Source: an uncultured Oscillospiraceae bacterium (GTDB lineage Bacteria > Bacillota > Clostridia > Oscillospirales > Oscillospiraceae). From it: a stretch of DNA of 36,950 bases. How positions within the stretch are numbered: the stretch's first letter is position 1; every line of letters begins with the position of its first letter. Of this stretch, positions 1 to 7,707 are shown piece by piece. The notes under the pieces were generated by a model, which was given only the letters and a program-made list of their open reading frames with translations, ran no database searches and was not told the origin of the DNA. The stretch spans positions 1 through 36,950 of the forward strand of contig CALWON010000018.1 in the NCBI GenBank assembly GCA_944383165.1, written 5' to 3'. The position numbers and the translations under genes are program-made.

Positions 1-1
1 G

Positions 2-1048
2 GAGTGTATGGACCCCCGTTCTTCCTTTTCCTCCACACTGCGTCTAGGACTGCGTCTTTTGGGTATGCTGGCATTGGGGGCTGCCCTCTATTACCTGATG
101 TTACAGGTCTTTCTGTCCGTCAAAAATCTGGAGCTGTTGGACTATTTGGGTATGAGTGAAACCAGTGGTGGCTATCCCATTGCCCAGCTCCCCAACCTCA
201 TCTTAGATACCTATAAACAGGTTGTTGTGTATTTCTTTCTCCCCAACCACTCCAATCCGTTCACCACACTTTTCTTTGTGATTCTCAATGGGTTGATGGT
301 GCTGTTTGCTGCTGTTTGCCTTGTCATGTTGGTCATCAAGAGAACCCTCTATCGGGACATCTGGCGCATCTGTGGCATTCTTGTCATGGTGGCACTGCTG
401 CCCCTTGGGATGGGGTTTGCACAAATCATCTCCCCCTTCTCCACTGCAACCCCCATTATGAAATATGCTTATGTCTGCGCTTATCTGGCAGCTCTGCTCA
501 TGGTCAACTGTGGTCTCAGTCTGCTGCCCCGTCCAAAGTGTACCGTTGCCCTGTCCGGTAGTTTAGTCATTGTGATGGTCTGTCTCACTGTGTATCAGGC
601 AAATATCAACAACCTGTTATACACCGCCTCTGCACAGGCGCACCGTGCCACCCTCAGCTATGCCACAAGACTGCTCAGCCGGATTGAGAGCTGTGAAGGA
701 TACACCGGTGAGGAAGAAATTCTCATCATTGGTTCTTTTCCCACTGACCGGATTTACTCAGACATTGAAAGCTATGCCCTTGTAGACCACTACAGTCTAC
801 CTATGGACACAGTGGCTCCCTTGAATAAACACATCTACTACTACTTGAATGACTGGCTCAATGTGCCTATTGAGGAACCAGATGAGGAAACCATGATTGC
901 CATGTCCCAGTCCAAAGAATTCCAGAAAATGCCCCTCTACCCTGCTCAGGGCAGTGTGGCAAAAGTGGATGGAAAAATTGTAGTAAAAATCCAGGAGGAA
1001 TACACCCCAAAGAGCAACTATGAACTTGCCTACGAAAAGAGGAGATAA
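2..1048 (+). CDS. Membrane glucosyltransferase (GtrC / Glucos_trans_II type), 5'-truncated
   Basis: The frame is open to the window edge. The first ATG (base 8) has no properly spaced Shine-Dalgarno, so the true start probably lies upstream. The 346 visible residues hold several hydrophobic segments (about 12-35, 85-110, 118-140, 150-172 and 182-200), then a soluble C-terminal region of about 140 residues. This layout resembles multi-spanning glucosyltransferases of the GtrC / Glucos_trans_II group, which move a sugar from an undecaprenyl-phosphate carrier onto a surface polymer. No catalytic motif is visible in this fragment, so the assignment rests mainly on context: gtrB-like and gtrA-like genes follow directly, with only 4 bp to the next start. 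The acceptor polymer cannot be told from sequence. Family confidence is moderate; partial status is likely. Confidence 0.6.
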   Translation, partial: ECMDPRSSFSSTLRLGLRLLGMLALGAALYYLMLQVFLSVKNLELLDYLGMSETSGGYPIAQLPNLILDTYKQVVVYFFLPNHSNPFTTLFFVILNGLMVLFAAVCLVMLVIKRTLYRDIWRICGILVMVALLPLGMGFAQIISPFSTATPIMKYAYVCAYLAALLMVNCGLSLLPRPKCTVALSGSLVIVMVCLTVYQANINNLLYTASAQAHRATLSYATRLLSRIESCEGYTGEEEILIIGSFPTDRIYSDIESYALVDHYSLPMDTVAPLNKHIYYYLNDWLNVPIEEPDEETMIAMSQSKEFQKMPLYPAQGSVAKVDGKIVVKIQEEYTPKSNYELAYEKRR

Positions 1049-1052
1049 CCCC

Positions 1053-2021
1053 ATGATTGAACCAACCCGCACTGGTCTATTGTCTGTGGTGCTGCCAGCT
1101 TATAATGAGGAGGCTTCCATCTCCATTGCCGCCTCTACCATCCACCAGATTTTAATACAGGCTGACATTGCCCATGAACTGCTCTTTGTCAATGATGGCT
1201 CAAAAGATGGAACGTGGAGAGAGATTCAATCTGTCAGTCAAACCCTCCCCATGGTACATGGAATTTGTTTTTCCCGCAATTTTGGCAAAGAGGCTGCTAT
1301 TTTTGCTGGGCTTGCCCATGCCAATGGGGCGTGCTGTGTGGTGCTGGATTGTGATTTACAGCACCCTCCTGAAAAAATCGTGGAGATGTACCGCCTGTGG
1401 CAATCTGGCGTACAGGTAGTAGAAGGGGTCAAAATCAGCCGTGGAAAAGAACACGCCCTGCACACGCTGGCTGCCAAAACCTTTTACCGCTTTATGAGTG
1501 GTGCCACTGGAATTGATATGTCACGGGCTTCTGACTTCAAACTGCTGGACCGGCGGGCAGTGGATGTGCTGGTTGCCATGCGGGAAAAAAACGCCTTTTT
1601 CCGTGCCCTCTCCTCCTGGATTGGGTTTTCCACTGCTCAGGTAGAATTTGAGGTGCAGCCACGGGTGGCAGGTGTGTCCAAATGGTCCCTGAAAAGTCTG
1701 GTTCGCTATGCCTTCACCAATCTATCTGCCTTTTCTACTGCTCCTTTGCAGCTTGTAACCTTTTTGGGGCTGCTGGTGTTTCTCTGCTCTCTGGTACTGG
1801 GGAGCTGGTGCCTGTGGCAAAAGCTGAATGGTCAGGCTCTGGAGGGCTTTACCACCGTCATTTTATTGATTTTGCTCATTGGCAGTGCATTGATGATTTG
1901 TCTGGGCATCATTGGCTATTACATCGCCAAAATTTATGAGGAAATCAAGGACAGACCTCGGTATATTGTTGCCCAACAGTGTGGAGGAACCCATGATACA
2001 ACGGTTGAAAAAACTTCTTGA
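1053..2021 (+). CDS. GtrB-like polyprenyl-phosphate glycosyltransferase (GT2)
   Basis: A 322-residue family 2 glycosyltransferase of the DPM1/GtrB type. The N-terminal GT-A domain shows the usual VVLPAYNEE opening, the VNDGSKDGT nucleotide-sugar motif and a DCDLQHPPE metal-binding stretch. Two C-terminal transmembrane segments follow (about residues 230-255 and 265-295). Such enzymes charge undecaprenyl phosphate with a sugar on the cytoplasmic face. The ATG at 1053 is preferred to an in-frame ATG at 1020 because AGAGGAG lies just ahead of it and the upstream gene stops at 1048. It overlaps the following gtrA-like gene by 29 bp, which suggests one operon. The sugar is probably glucose by analogy only. 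Confidence 0.88.
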   Translation: MIEPTRTGLLSVVLPAYNEEASISIAASTIHQILIQADIAHELLFVNDGSKDGTWREIQSVSQTLPMVHGICFSRNFGKEAAIFAGLAHANGACCVVLDCDLQHPPEKIVEMYRLWQSGVQVVEGVKISRGKEHALHTLAAKTFYRFMSGATGIDMSRASDFKLLDRRAVDVLVAMREKNAFFRALSSWIGFSTAQVEFEVQPRVAGVSKWSLKSLVRYAFTNLSAFSTAPLQLVTFLGLLVFLCSLVLGSWCLWQKLNGQALEGFTTVILLILLIGSALMICLGIIGYYIAKIYEEIKDRPRYIVAQQCGGTHDTTVEKTS

Positions 2022-2433
2022 CCCCACTTTTTTCCGCTTTCTTCTAGTGGGGGTTGTCAATACATTGGTAGGCACAGCCATTATGTTTGGGCTTTACAAT
2101 GTAGCTGGTCTCTACCTGTGGGGAGATACTGGCTATTGGATTTCCTCTGCTGCCAACTATGTGGTAGGCAGTGTAGTCAGCTACTTTCTCAACAAGCATT
2201 TTACTTTCCGCAACACAGAAACTGGCAGCGAAGTGGTGGTGCGGTTTGTAATCAATATTGCCGTCTGTTGGGTGCTTGCCTATGGCATTGCCCAGCCTGT
2301 GACAGAATGGGTACTGGGTGGTGTCTTAAGTGAACAGATGGTGGGCAACTTCTCCATGTTCTGTGGTATGGTATTATTTGTCATGCTCAACTATTTGGGA
2401 CAGCGTTTTTTTGCCTTCCGTGAAAAAAAGTAA
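1993..2433 (+). CDS. GtrA-like flippase
   Basis: A 146-residue, four-helix membrane protein of the GtrA family (PF04138). Recognisable features are the FFRFLLVGVVNT opening, a central SAANYVVGSVVSYFLNKHFTF block and the C-terminal LNYLGQRFFAF signature. GtrA proteins are thought to flip undecaprenyl-phosphate-linked sugars made by GtrB so that GtrC-type enzymes can use them outside the membrane. The start at 1993 follows GGAGG within the end of the gtrB-like gene. Earlier in-frame ATGs lie within that gene and give a non-homologous N-terminus. It is the last gene of the module and ends in a bidirectional terminator. Confidence 0.85.
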   Translation: MIQRLKKLLDPTFFRFLLVGVVNTLVGTAIMFGLYNVAGLYLWGDTGYWISSAANYVVGSVVSYFLNKHFTFRNTETGSEVVVRFVINIAVCWVLAYGIAQPVTEWVLGGVLSEQMVGNFSMFCGMVLFVMLNYLGQRFFAFREKK

Positions 2434-2469
2434 AAACAGGGTGTGGAAGAATTTTCCACACCCTGTTTT
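2433..2469. terminator. Bidirectional terminator between gtrA-like gene and sigF
   Basis: A 16-bp near-perfect hairpin (arms 2433-2448 and 2452-2469) with A-rich and T-rich flanks on either side. It begins at the gtrA-like stop and covers the last bases of the convergent sigF stop codon, so it can end transcripts from both sides. Confidence 0.9.
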
Positions 2470-3193
2470 ATTCTTTCTTTGGTAAAAGCTGCCCACGCAG
2501 TTTATCCACCCCTCTTCGTTCCAGTCTGGACACCTGTACCTGTGATACACCCAGCACCTTTGCCGCCTGTGTCTGGGTCAGCCCTTTATAGTAACGCAAT
2601 AGAAGTACCTGTTTTTCCCGCTCCGGCAATGCCTCCAACGCACTTTTCAGTGCCAGCTTTTCCACCAGATTCTCCTCCAGATTGCCCTCAGACAGCATCC
2701 CTTCCAAGGTCAGCCCATTTTCCCCTGTCTCTGCCTGAAGTGACACCACAGGTTCTGTGGCTGTCTCTGCCGCTGCAATTTCCTCCGGTGTCAGCCCTGA
2801 CAGTTCAGAAAGCTCAGATAAGGTTGGCTCCCGTCCCAGCTCACTGACCAGCCGACTGCGCAAACTGCGGATGGAGATGCCACGCTCCTTTAAACTGCGG
2901 CTCACCTTCACTGCCCCATCATCCCGCAGAAAACGGCGGATTTCCCCGGCAATTTTTGGAACTGCATAAGTGGAAAACTGGGTTCCATAGTCTGGGTCAA
3001 AGCCCTGCACTGCCTTTAAAAATCCAATACACCCCAGTTGATACAAGTCCTCTGGTTCCACACCTCGCCCATAGTACCGACGCACAATGGACCAGATGAG
3101 ACCATTGTTCTCCTCTAAAACCTGCTCACAGGCTCTGTTGTCTCCCTGTCTTGCTGCTGCCAACAGTTCAGGGCTTGATATGGTGCCATTCAT
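2468..3193 (-). CDS. sigF: Forespore sigma factor SigF
   Basis: A 241-residue sigma-70-family factor with region 2 (core binding and -10 recognition, including DLYQLGCIGFLKAVQGFD and a FSTYAVPKIAGEIRRFLRDD stretch), region 3, and region 4 with a TQTQAAKVLGVSQVQVSRLE helix-turn-helix. It directs the first forespore-specific transcription during sporulation and is held inactive by SpoIIAB. The family alone could be SigF or SigG. Its place directly after spoIIAA-spoIIAB makes it SigF. ATG 3193 overlaps the spoIIAB stop as ATGA, giving translational coupling. An upstream GTG at 3199 would add two residues and cannot be excluded. Confidence 0.95.
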   Translation of the reverse strand: MNGTISSPELLAAARQGDNRACEQVLEENNGLIWSIVRRYYGRGVEPEDLYQLGCIGFLKAVQGFDPDYGTQFSTYAVPKIAGEIRRFLRDDGAVKVSRSLKERGISIRSLRSRLVSELGREPTLSELSELSGLTPEEIAAAETATEPVVSLQAETGENGLTLEGMLSEGNLEENLVEKLALKSALEALPEREKQVLLLRYYKGLTQTQAAKVLGVSQVQVSRLERRGVDKLRGQLLPKKE

Positions 3194-3627
3194 TTGCACA
3201 CCCGGCAGGCAATCCGCCGTTTCATGGTGACGGTTGTACCCTTGCCAAGCTCAGAACGTACTTTCAGGGTATCCATAAAGCTCTCCATAATGGTAAATCC
3301 CATGCCGGAGCGTTCCTCCCCGCCTGTAGTGAACATGGGTGCTCTTGCCTGCTCTACATCGGCAATCCCTGTACCCCAGTCCCGGATGATGATTTCCAGT
3401 ATACGGTCTTCTTTGATCCTCAGTTTCATGCTGATTTTTCCAATATGGTCCGGATACCCATGGACAATGGCATTGGTAACCGCTTCGCTGACTGCTGTTT
3501 TGATGTCGTTGATTTCCTCCAACGTGGGGTCAAGCTGGGCTGCAAAACACGCTGCCACAGTGCGGGCAAAGCCCTCATTGGCAGAGCGGCTGGGAAACTC
3601 CAATACGGTATAATTGTCCAATTTCAT
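3190..3627 (-). CDS. spoIIAB: Anti-sigma F factor / serine kinase SpoIIAB
   Basis: 145 residues, close to the usual 146. A GHKL-type ATPase with an N-box (E48 to N52, EAVTNAIVHGY), a G1 box (D83-W-G-T-G87) and a G2 region (SGMGF, 107-111). The protein binds SigF and phosphorylates SpoIIAA. In the family, release of SigF depends on unphosphorylated SpoIIAA and the ADP/ATP state. The start at 3627 (MKLDNYTVLEF) matches the family N-terminus, and GGAGG lies about 11 nt upstream. The frame stays open further upstream inside spoIIAA, but that extension is not homologous. It lies 16 bp after spoIIAA and overlaps sigF by 4 bp. Confidence 0.95.
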   Translation of the reverse strand: MKLDNYTVLEFPSRSANEGFARTVAACFAAQLDPTLEEINDIKTAVSEAVTNAIVHGYPDHIGKISMKLRIKEDRILEIIIRDWGTGIADVEQARAPMFTTGGEERSGMGFTIMESFMDTLKVRSELGKGTTVTMKRRIACRVCK

Positions 3628-3643
3628 CTGATGTACTGCCTCC

Positions 3644-3955
3644 TTATACCCCTTCAAAGGGGATGATATGTTGCAACCCTGCTGCCCAAAAAACCTTTCG
3701 TGCCTGTTGTGGGGTATTGCGCACACACATGGTTCCTCCAATTTCCTGTACATTGCGGTAAGTACGCAATAACAGAGCAATTCCTGAACTGTCTGTAAAG
3801 GTCAAGCCACTCAAGTCTAACTCTAGTTTTCTGGGCAAAGCACAATTGATCTCCCTGTCTAACTGTGCCATCAGCTCCCTTGCCCTGTGGTGGTCCAGTT
3901 CCCCCTGTATGTGTACGGTTAAACAGCGGTTTTCTTCTGTACAGGTAATAGACAT
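3644..3955 (-). CDS. spoIIAA: Anti-anti-sigma F factor SpoIIAA
   Basis: A 103-residue STAS-domain protein. The conserved phosphorylation motif DSSGIA is at 55-60. By alignment with Bacillus subtilis SpoIIAA, Ser56 corresponds to the phosphorylated Ser58. The GELDHH turn near residue 20 is also typical. Dephosphorylated SpoIIAA (in other species by SpoIIE) binds SpoIIAB and frees SigF in the forespore. It is the first gene of the operon, with a GGAG-like site upstream of ATG 3955. In B. subtilis this operon is SigH/Spo0A controlled. Clear SigH or 0A boxes were not recognised here. Confidence 0.94.
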   Translation of the reverse strand: MSITCTEENRCLTVHIQGELDHHRARELMAQLDREINCALPRKLELDLSGLTFTDSSGIALLLRTYRNVQEIGGTMCVRNTPQQARKVFWAAGLQHIIPFEGV

Positions 3956-3996
3956 ACCTCAAACACTCCCTTCTATGACCCTACGCTATTTTGTCC

Positions 3997-4026
3997 ATTA
4001 TAAAAAATCTATCTGGTCACATTCCC
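3997..4026 (-). promoter_or_regulatory. Possible -10 region of the spoIIA operon
   Basis: On the minus strand a TATAAT hexamer (3997-4002) lies about 45 bp before spoIIAA. No convincing -35 at 17-18 bp is visible (GGAATG or GGGAAT), and no clear SigH consensus or 0A box. Offered as a weak candidate only. Confidence 0.3.
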
Positions 4027-4114
4027 ATGTTTTCTGTCGCTGCCGATTGTGGTTTTTTTCCTCTCTTTGTGGTAAAATAAAAGAAAATGATTAGGAATAA
4101 GGAGGATTTCGTCT

Positions 4115-5467
4115 GTGTCCAACCCATCCCAGCTCACCACTGGTCCCATTACCAGCCAGCTTTTGCGGCTGTGTCTGCCTCTGCTGGCTGCCAACGTACT
4201 GCAACAGCTCTACAATATGATCAATGCTCTGGTGGTCACGCACTACCTGGGGCATGACGCTTTTGCAGCTCTTGGCGTAGCTGAAAGTGTGATGAACCTG
4301 TTTATTTATGTCATCACAGGTGCCTGTATGGGGGCATCTGTTCTGATTGCCCGCTTTTATGGAGAGGGAAACCTGCCAAAGCTGCGCCAGCAACTATTTG
4401 TATCTGGTGTGTTGATTGGTGGTGCCACTTTGGTGGCAGTGGCTCTTGTGCTCCTCTTTTTGCCTCAGCTTCTTGGTCTCATACAAACACCCACAGAGCT
4501 GATGGTGCATGTGTCCTCCTACCTGCAAATCGTATTGGTGGGTATGATTTTCACCTTTGCCTACAACTATCTGGCTTCCACACTGCGGGCTGTGGGCAAT
4601 ACCAAAGCTGCATTGGGTTTTCTGCTCCTCTCTTTGGGCTATAACCTGGTAGCTGCATGGGTACTGGTGGCAGTTTTGGATCTGGGGATTCAGGGAACTG
4701 CCCTAGCCACCGCCACTGCCCAGCTTCTGTCTGCCCTGCTGTGCTATCTGTATTTGCGTAAAAAAATGCCCCATCTGATGATGGGGCGAGAAGATATGAA
4801 GTTGGATGGTATGTTGATGCGTCTCACCATCAGCTATGGGGCAGTGGCTGCCCTTCAGCAGTCCAGTCTCTATCTTGGAAAATTGATGGTACAAAGTGCT
4901 GTGAATGGCATTGGAACCACTGCCATTTCTGCCTTTACTGCCACCACACGCATTGAGAATTTCAGCCAGGCTTTTGGAATCAGTGGTTGTGAAGCCATCG
5001 CCATTTTTGTGGCACAAAATCAGGGTGCAGGCAAATACCGACGTGCCACACAGGGCTTTTACCGGGGCGGTGCCATTGTAGTTGGCATTGGTGTTTTGTT
5101 TTCCTTCCTGCTGTCCCTGGGTGGGCATATTTTGGTGCTTCCATTCCTGAACGGGGAGCCGGATGCCATTGTTTTGGGTACCTCTTATCTGCGCTGGATG
5201 GGGCTGTTCTATTTTCTGTCCTTTATTGGTCATGTCTATGTGGGACACTATCGGGGCATTGGTCGTATGAATATCACCTTTTGGGGGACTACCATCCAAA
5301 TTGCCGTACGTGTTGTATTCACCTATTTGTTGGTTGGTGCAATGGGGCTGGACGCTGTGGCATTTGCCACTGGTCTGGGCTGGCTGGTCATTGTACTTTT
5401 CCACTCTACAGTATACTATCTGGAACGAAAAGGAATTGGATATCCCATTCAACAGGAGGTCGAATGA
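4115..5467 (+). CDS. MATE family multidrug/Na+ antiporter
   Basis: A 450-residue polytopic membrane protein with two MatE domains and about 12 predicted helices. The start region (SNPSQLTTGPITSQLLRLCL) and the LQQLYNMINALVVTHYLG helix are typical of the DinF/NorM-like MATE branch. These proteins export organic cations or other small molecules in exchange for H+ or Na+. The substrate cannot be predicted. It starts at GTG 4115 after a strong AAGGAGG (about 10 nt spacing), because no in-frame ATG fits. Its TGA overlaps the next gene's ATG (ATGA at 5464-5467), so the two are translationally coupled. It is divergent from spoIIAA. Confidence 0.9.
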   Translation: MSNPSQLTTGPITSQLLRLCLPLLAANVLQQLYNMINALVVTHYLGHDAFAALGVAESVMNLFIYVITGACMGASVLIARFYGEGNLPKLRQQLFVSGVLIGGATLVAVALVLLFLPQLLGLIQTPTELMVHVSSYLQIVLVGMIFTFAYNYLASTLRAVGNTKAALGFLLLSLGYNLVAAWVLVAVLDLGIQGTALATATAQLLSALLCYLYLRKKMPHLMMGREDMKLDGMLMRLTISYGAVAALQQSSLYLGKLMVQSAVNGIGTTAISAFTATTRIENFSQAFGISGCEAIAIFVAQNQGAGKYRRATQGFYRGGAIVVGIGVLFSFLLSLGGHILVLPFLNGEPDAIVLGTSYLRWMGLFYFLSFIGHVYVGHYRGIGRMNITFWGTTIQIAVRVVFTYLLVGAMGLDAVAFATGLGWLVIVLFHSTVYYLERKGIGYPIQQEVE

Positions 5468-6045
5468 ACAATTTATTTCTAAATTCCAATACAATCTTTT
5501 TCGGGTCTTACCCACAAAGTGGAAATCTTTTAAAAAGAGAACCCATTGAATGGATTGTACTTGAAAAGGCGAATGGTCAAAGTTTATGTATTAGTAAATT
5601 TCTTTTAGATTGTAAACCATACCATCATGCGCCAGGAAAGATAACATGGAAAGCGTGCAGTTTACGGCACTGGCTCAATCATGTGTTTTTTGCTTGTGCA
5701 TTTACACAAGAAGAACAAGAGAGAATTGCCTTATCTGAAATGAAAAATCCGAAGGGCAATACAGTCGATCAAGTTTTTCTTTTAAATCTCGATGAAGCAG
5801 AACGATATTTCAATTTTGAGAACCGAGCAGCCAAAGTAACTCCCTTTGCCCAAAGACAAGGTGCATGGAACATAGACGAATATGGAGTATGGTGGTTACG
5901 CTATTCTGGTGCCGAGGATAGGATGGAAGAAGGAGAACTGGATGGCATCAGTTGTGTTAATTTTGACGGGCATATTGAAGAAAATGCGTCCGAACCGACC
6001 GATCTCGTTTGTTCGGTGCGACCAGCGATTTGGTTGAAATCATAA
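5464..6045 (+). CDS. DUF6273-like protein coupled to the MATE exporter
   Basis: 193 residues, no signal peptide or membrane segment. It looks like a DUF6273 domain: FFGSYPQ near the start, PIEWIVLE, LCISKFLLDCKPYH, a SLRHWLNH turn, FTQEEQERI, DQVFLLNLDEAERYF, an aromatic GVWWLRYSG strand, and a C-terminal VRPAIWL motif. That order is typical of this domain, whose biochemical role is unknown. The start at 5464 overlaps the MATE stop by 4 bp; an upstream extension lies inside that gene out of frame. The coding sequence is visibly AT-richer than the MATE gene, with many AAA, TTT and TTA codons, which suggests recent acquisition. A large-loop hairpin follows. Confidence 0.72.
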   Translation: MNNLFLNSNTIFFGSYPQSGNLLKREPIEWIVLEKANGQSLCISKFLLDCKPYHHAPGKITWKACSLRHWLNHVFFACAFTQEEQERIALSEMKNPKGNTVDQVFLLNLDEAERYFNFENRAAKVTPFAQRQGAWNIDEYGVWWLRYSGAEDRMEEGELDGISCVNFDGHIEENASEPTDLVCSVRPAIWLKS

Positions 6046-6102
6046 AGGCACTTTTCCAGAAAAGGGCTGTAAAAAGTCGAAAATCTCCAATGTTAGAAAA
6101 AT

Positions 6103-6148
6103 AAATCCAAGCAGGAAGTAATCAATACTAGCTATCCTGCTTGGATTT
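6103..6148 (+). terminator. Candidate terminator after the DUF6273 gene
   Basis: A perfect 14-bp inverted repeat (6103-6116 and 6135-6148) with an 18-nt loop, followed by a T-containing tract. The large loop is unusual for an intrinsic terminator, but the position after the stop fits. It might also serve the opposing gene that ends at 6206. Confidence 0.6.
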
Positions 6149-6205
6149 TCAACTTTTTGAGAAGGATTTATTTTGGTATAGGGACTTTTTTACCGCCCCT
6201 TTCCT

Positions 6206-6715
6206 TTATCCAATGGTATATCCACCACGAACCAGTACCTTCACCACATCGCTGCCTGCTTTCACATAGTGTTCTGTCATGGTGGACAGATACAGATGGT
6301 TCTGTACCAGTGCGCTTCCATTGTTCAAATTTTCCCCAGTGGTCATATCCACCAATGCTGGATTTTCCTTTGCCCCAGCTGTGGCACTGCCCACACGCAG
6401 CAGCACTTCACTGCCCAATTCCAGATGGAGTGTCTGACCTTTGGACAGTGTTACTAGTGCATAGGAACTCCCCTGGCTCTGCCCTGCCTGCTGCCCCCCT
6501 TGGGATTCCAGCAGTTTTCCAAACTCCGTTGCCAACTGTGTTTTCTGCTCCTGTGCATAGGTCTCTGTCTCTTTGCGGAGGTTGGGCAAAATCGTCTCAT
6601 TCACATAGCTTAAAGTAATCAGTGGGTCGTCCTGCCCTCCGGCTGTGGCTGCCACACCTGTGGCAACACAAACCAGGGTCAGTATGATTGCCACTGCCTT
6701 TTGTGGTTTCCTCAT
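6206..6715 (-). CDS. Conserved secreted protein of unknown function
   Basis: 169 residues. A classical signal peptide is visible: basic MRKPQK, a hydrophobic core to about residue 22, and ATAGG as a likely cleavage region. The mature part has a Q/E-rich linker (about 45-80), then a compact C-terminal domain with LHLELGSEVLLRVGSATA, a DMTTGE.L.NG turn and a VLVRGGYTIG end. I associate this C-terminal pattern with uncharacterised exported proteins of Clostridia but know no function. The start has AAGGAG upstream. It is divergent from the AIM24 gene, with its own promoter between them. Confidence 0.7.
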   Translation of the reverse strand: MRKPQKAVAIILTLVCVATGVAATAGGQDDPLITLSYVNETILPNLRKETETYAQEQKTQLATEFGKLLESQGGQQAGQSQGSSYALVTLSKGQTLHLELGSEVLLRVGSATAGAKENPALVDMTTGENLNNGSALVQNHLYLSTMTEHYVKAGSDVVKVLVRGGYTIG

Positions 6716-6745
6716 GGCTCAAAAGCTCCTTTTTGGTTTTCTCCT

Positions 6746-6775
6746 ATTATACACGATTGCCCTATCCAGTCGCAA
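6746..6775 (-). promoter_or_regulatory. SigA-type promoter of the secreted-protein gene
   Basis: On the minus strand, TTGCGA (6770-6775), an 18-bp spacer and a perfect TATAAT (6746-6751) lie about 30 bp ahead of the start codon at 6715. Confidence 0.7.
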
Positions 6776-6787
6776 GTAGAGTTTTTC

Positions 6788-6816
6788 TTGTGTTTTTGTT
6801 GGTTTTATGGTATAAT
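6788..6816 (+). promoter_or_regulatory. SigA-type promoter of the AIM24 gene
   Basis: TTGTGT (6788-6793), a 17-bp spacer and a perfect TATAAT (6811-6816), about 52 bp before the start codon. It sits back-to-back with the minus-strand promoter at 6746-6775. Confidence 0.75.
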
Positions 6817-6868
6817 GCGTACTAGACCTATCCTATATTTGAATTTCTATACAAGGAGGCTGGTTGTG

Positions 6869-7642
6869 ATGTACGCAATCCGAAATTTTACAGACAATGA
6901 TGATGTGAAAGTTCTTTCAGAACGTGGTCCTTTTCAGGTTATTGAATATCAGAGGGACTTGAGTGTAGCCCCCTCCTCTGCCATGATTGCCTACTACAGT
7001 GCCCAAATGAATGTGAGAAAACGCCAGTTGGTCTGTCAGTTGAGCAAATCCCATGTGACCATTCAGGCAGGCGCTATGCAGTGGATGCTGGGCAATGTCA
7101 ATGCCACAACTGGTATCAAAGGTGTGGGTGACTTCTTTGGCAAGGCAGTTCGGGGCAAAGCCAGTGGAGAATCTGCCATTAAGCCAGAATACACCGGTGA
7201 TGGTGTACTGGTGTTAGAGCCTACTTACAAGCACCTGATTCTGTTGAATGTCTCAGAGTGGGGCGGCTCTATTGTTTTGGATGATGGGCTGTTTTTGGCA
7301 TGTGAAACAAGTTTAAAACACAAAATTGTCATGCGCTCTAATATCTCCTCTGCCCTTGCTGGTGGAGAAGGTCTGTTCAACCTGAGTTTGAATGGAAATG
7401 GCATTGTCTGTGTAGAGTCTGAATGTCCTATGGAAGAACTGGTGGAAATTACATTGGAGAATGACGTCTTGAAGATTGACGGAAATTTTGCTATTGCATG
7501 GAGTGGCAGTCTGGAATTTACTGTGGAACGCTCTGGCAAAACGCTGCTTGGTTCTGCTGCCTCTGGTGAGGGTCTTGTGAATGTATACCGTGGCACAGGT
7601 AAGGTTCTGATGATGCCTGTTGCAAATGTACCCAAATCCTAA
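6869..7642 (+). CDS. AIM24 family protein
   Basis: 257 residues of the AIM24 family (PF01987), a beta-rich protein named after a yeast mitochondrial protein. The bacterial role is not established. Typical features are a Gly-rich core (FFGKAVRGKASGE), the G.L.L.P stretch (GVLVLEPTYKHLILL), SSALAGGEGLFNLSLNGNG, and a C-terminal GEGLVNVYRGTGKVLM repeat. No signal peptide or membrane segment is visible. The ATG at 6869 is chosen because a perfect AAGGAGG lies 9 nt upstream; a longer frame reading from 6701 runs through the promoter and is not credible. Transcribed alone. Its stop is followed at once by A/T-rich hairpins of the repeat block. Confidence 0.85.
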   Translation: MYAIRNFTDNDDVKVLSERGPFQVIEYQRDLSVAPSSAMIAYYSAQMNVRKRQLVCQLSKSHVTIQAGAMQWMLGNVNATTGIKGVGDFFGKAVRGKASGESAIKPEYTGDGVLVLEPTYKHLILLNVSEWGGSIVLDDGLFLACETSLKHKIVMRSNISSALAGGEGLFNLSLNGNGIVCVESECPMEELVEITLENDVLKIDGNFAIAWSGSLEFTVERSGKTLLGSAASGEGLVNVYRGTGKVLMMPVANVPKS

Positions 7643-7707
7643 CTTTCTTTTTCTTTCAAGAAAAAGAAAGCAAAAAGACCTACTTTTTCTTGAAAAGAAA
7701 AAGTAGG
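7643..7707 (+). terminator. Two consecutive hairpins after the AIM24 gene
   Basis: Two almost pure inverted repeats, 7643-7670 (13-bp arms) and 7679-7707 (13-bp arms, loop GAA). Both have the CTTTCTTTTT / AAAAAGAAAG composition of the dispersed repeat family. The first probably acts as the AIM24 terminator. Confidence 0.6.

Noticed and set aside
4020..4060. Spo0A box (TGTCGCT) upstream of spoIIAA
   Set aside because: TGTCGCT matches only five of seven positions of the TGNCGAA consensus, with no second box. Too weak to report as a site.
4703..5515. 270-residue minus-strand frame over the MATE gene
   Set aside because: No homology pattern, and it is fully antisense to a clear transporter.
6701..6868. 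N-terminal extension of the AIM24 protein
   Set aside because: The extension covers the promoter and RBS, and the family begins at the ATG at 6869.
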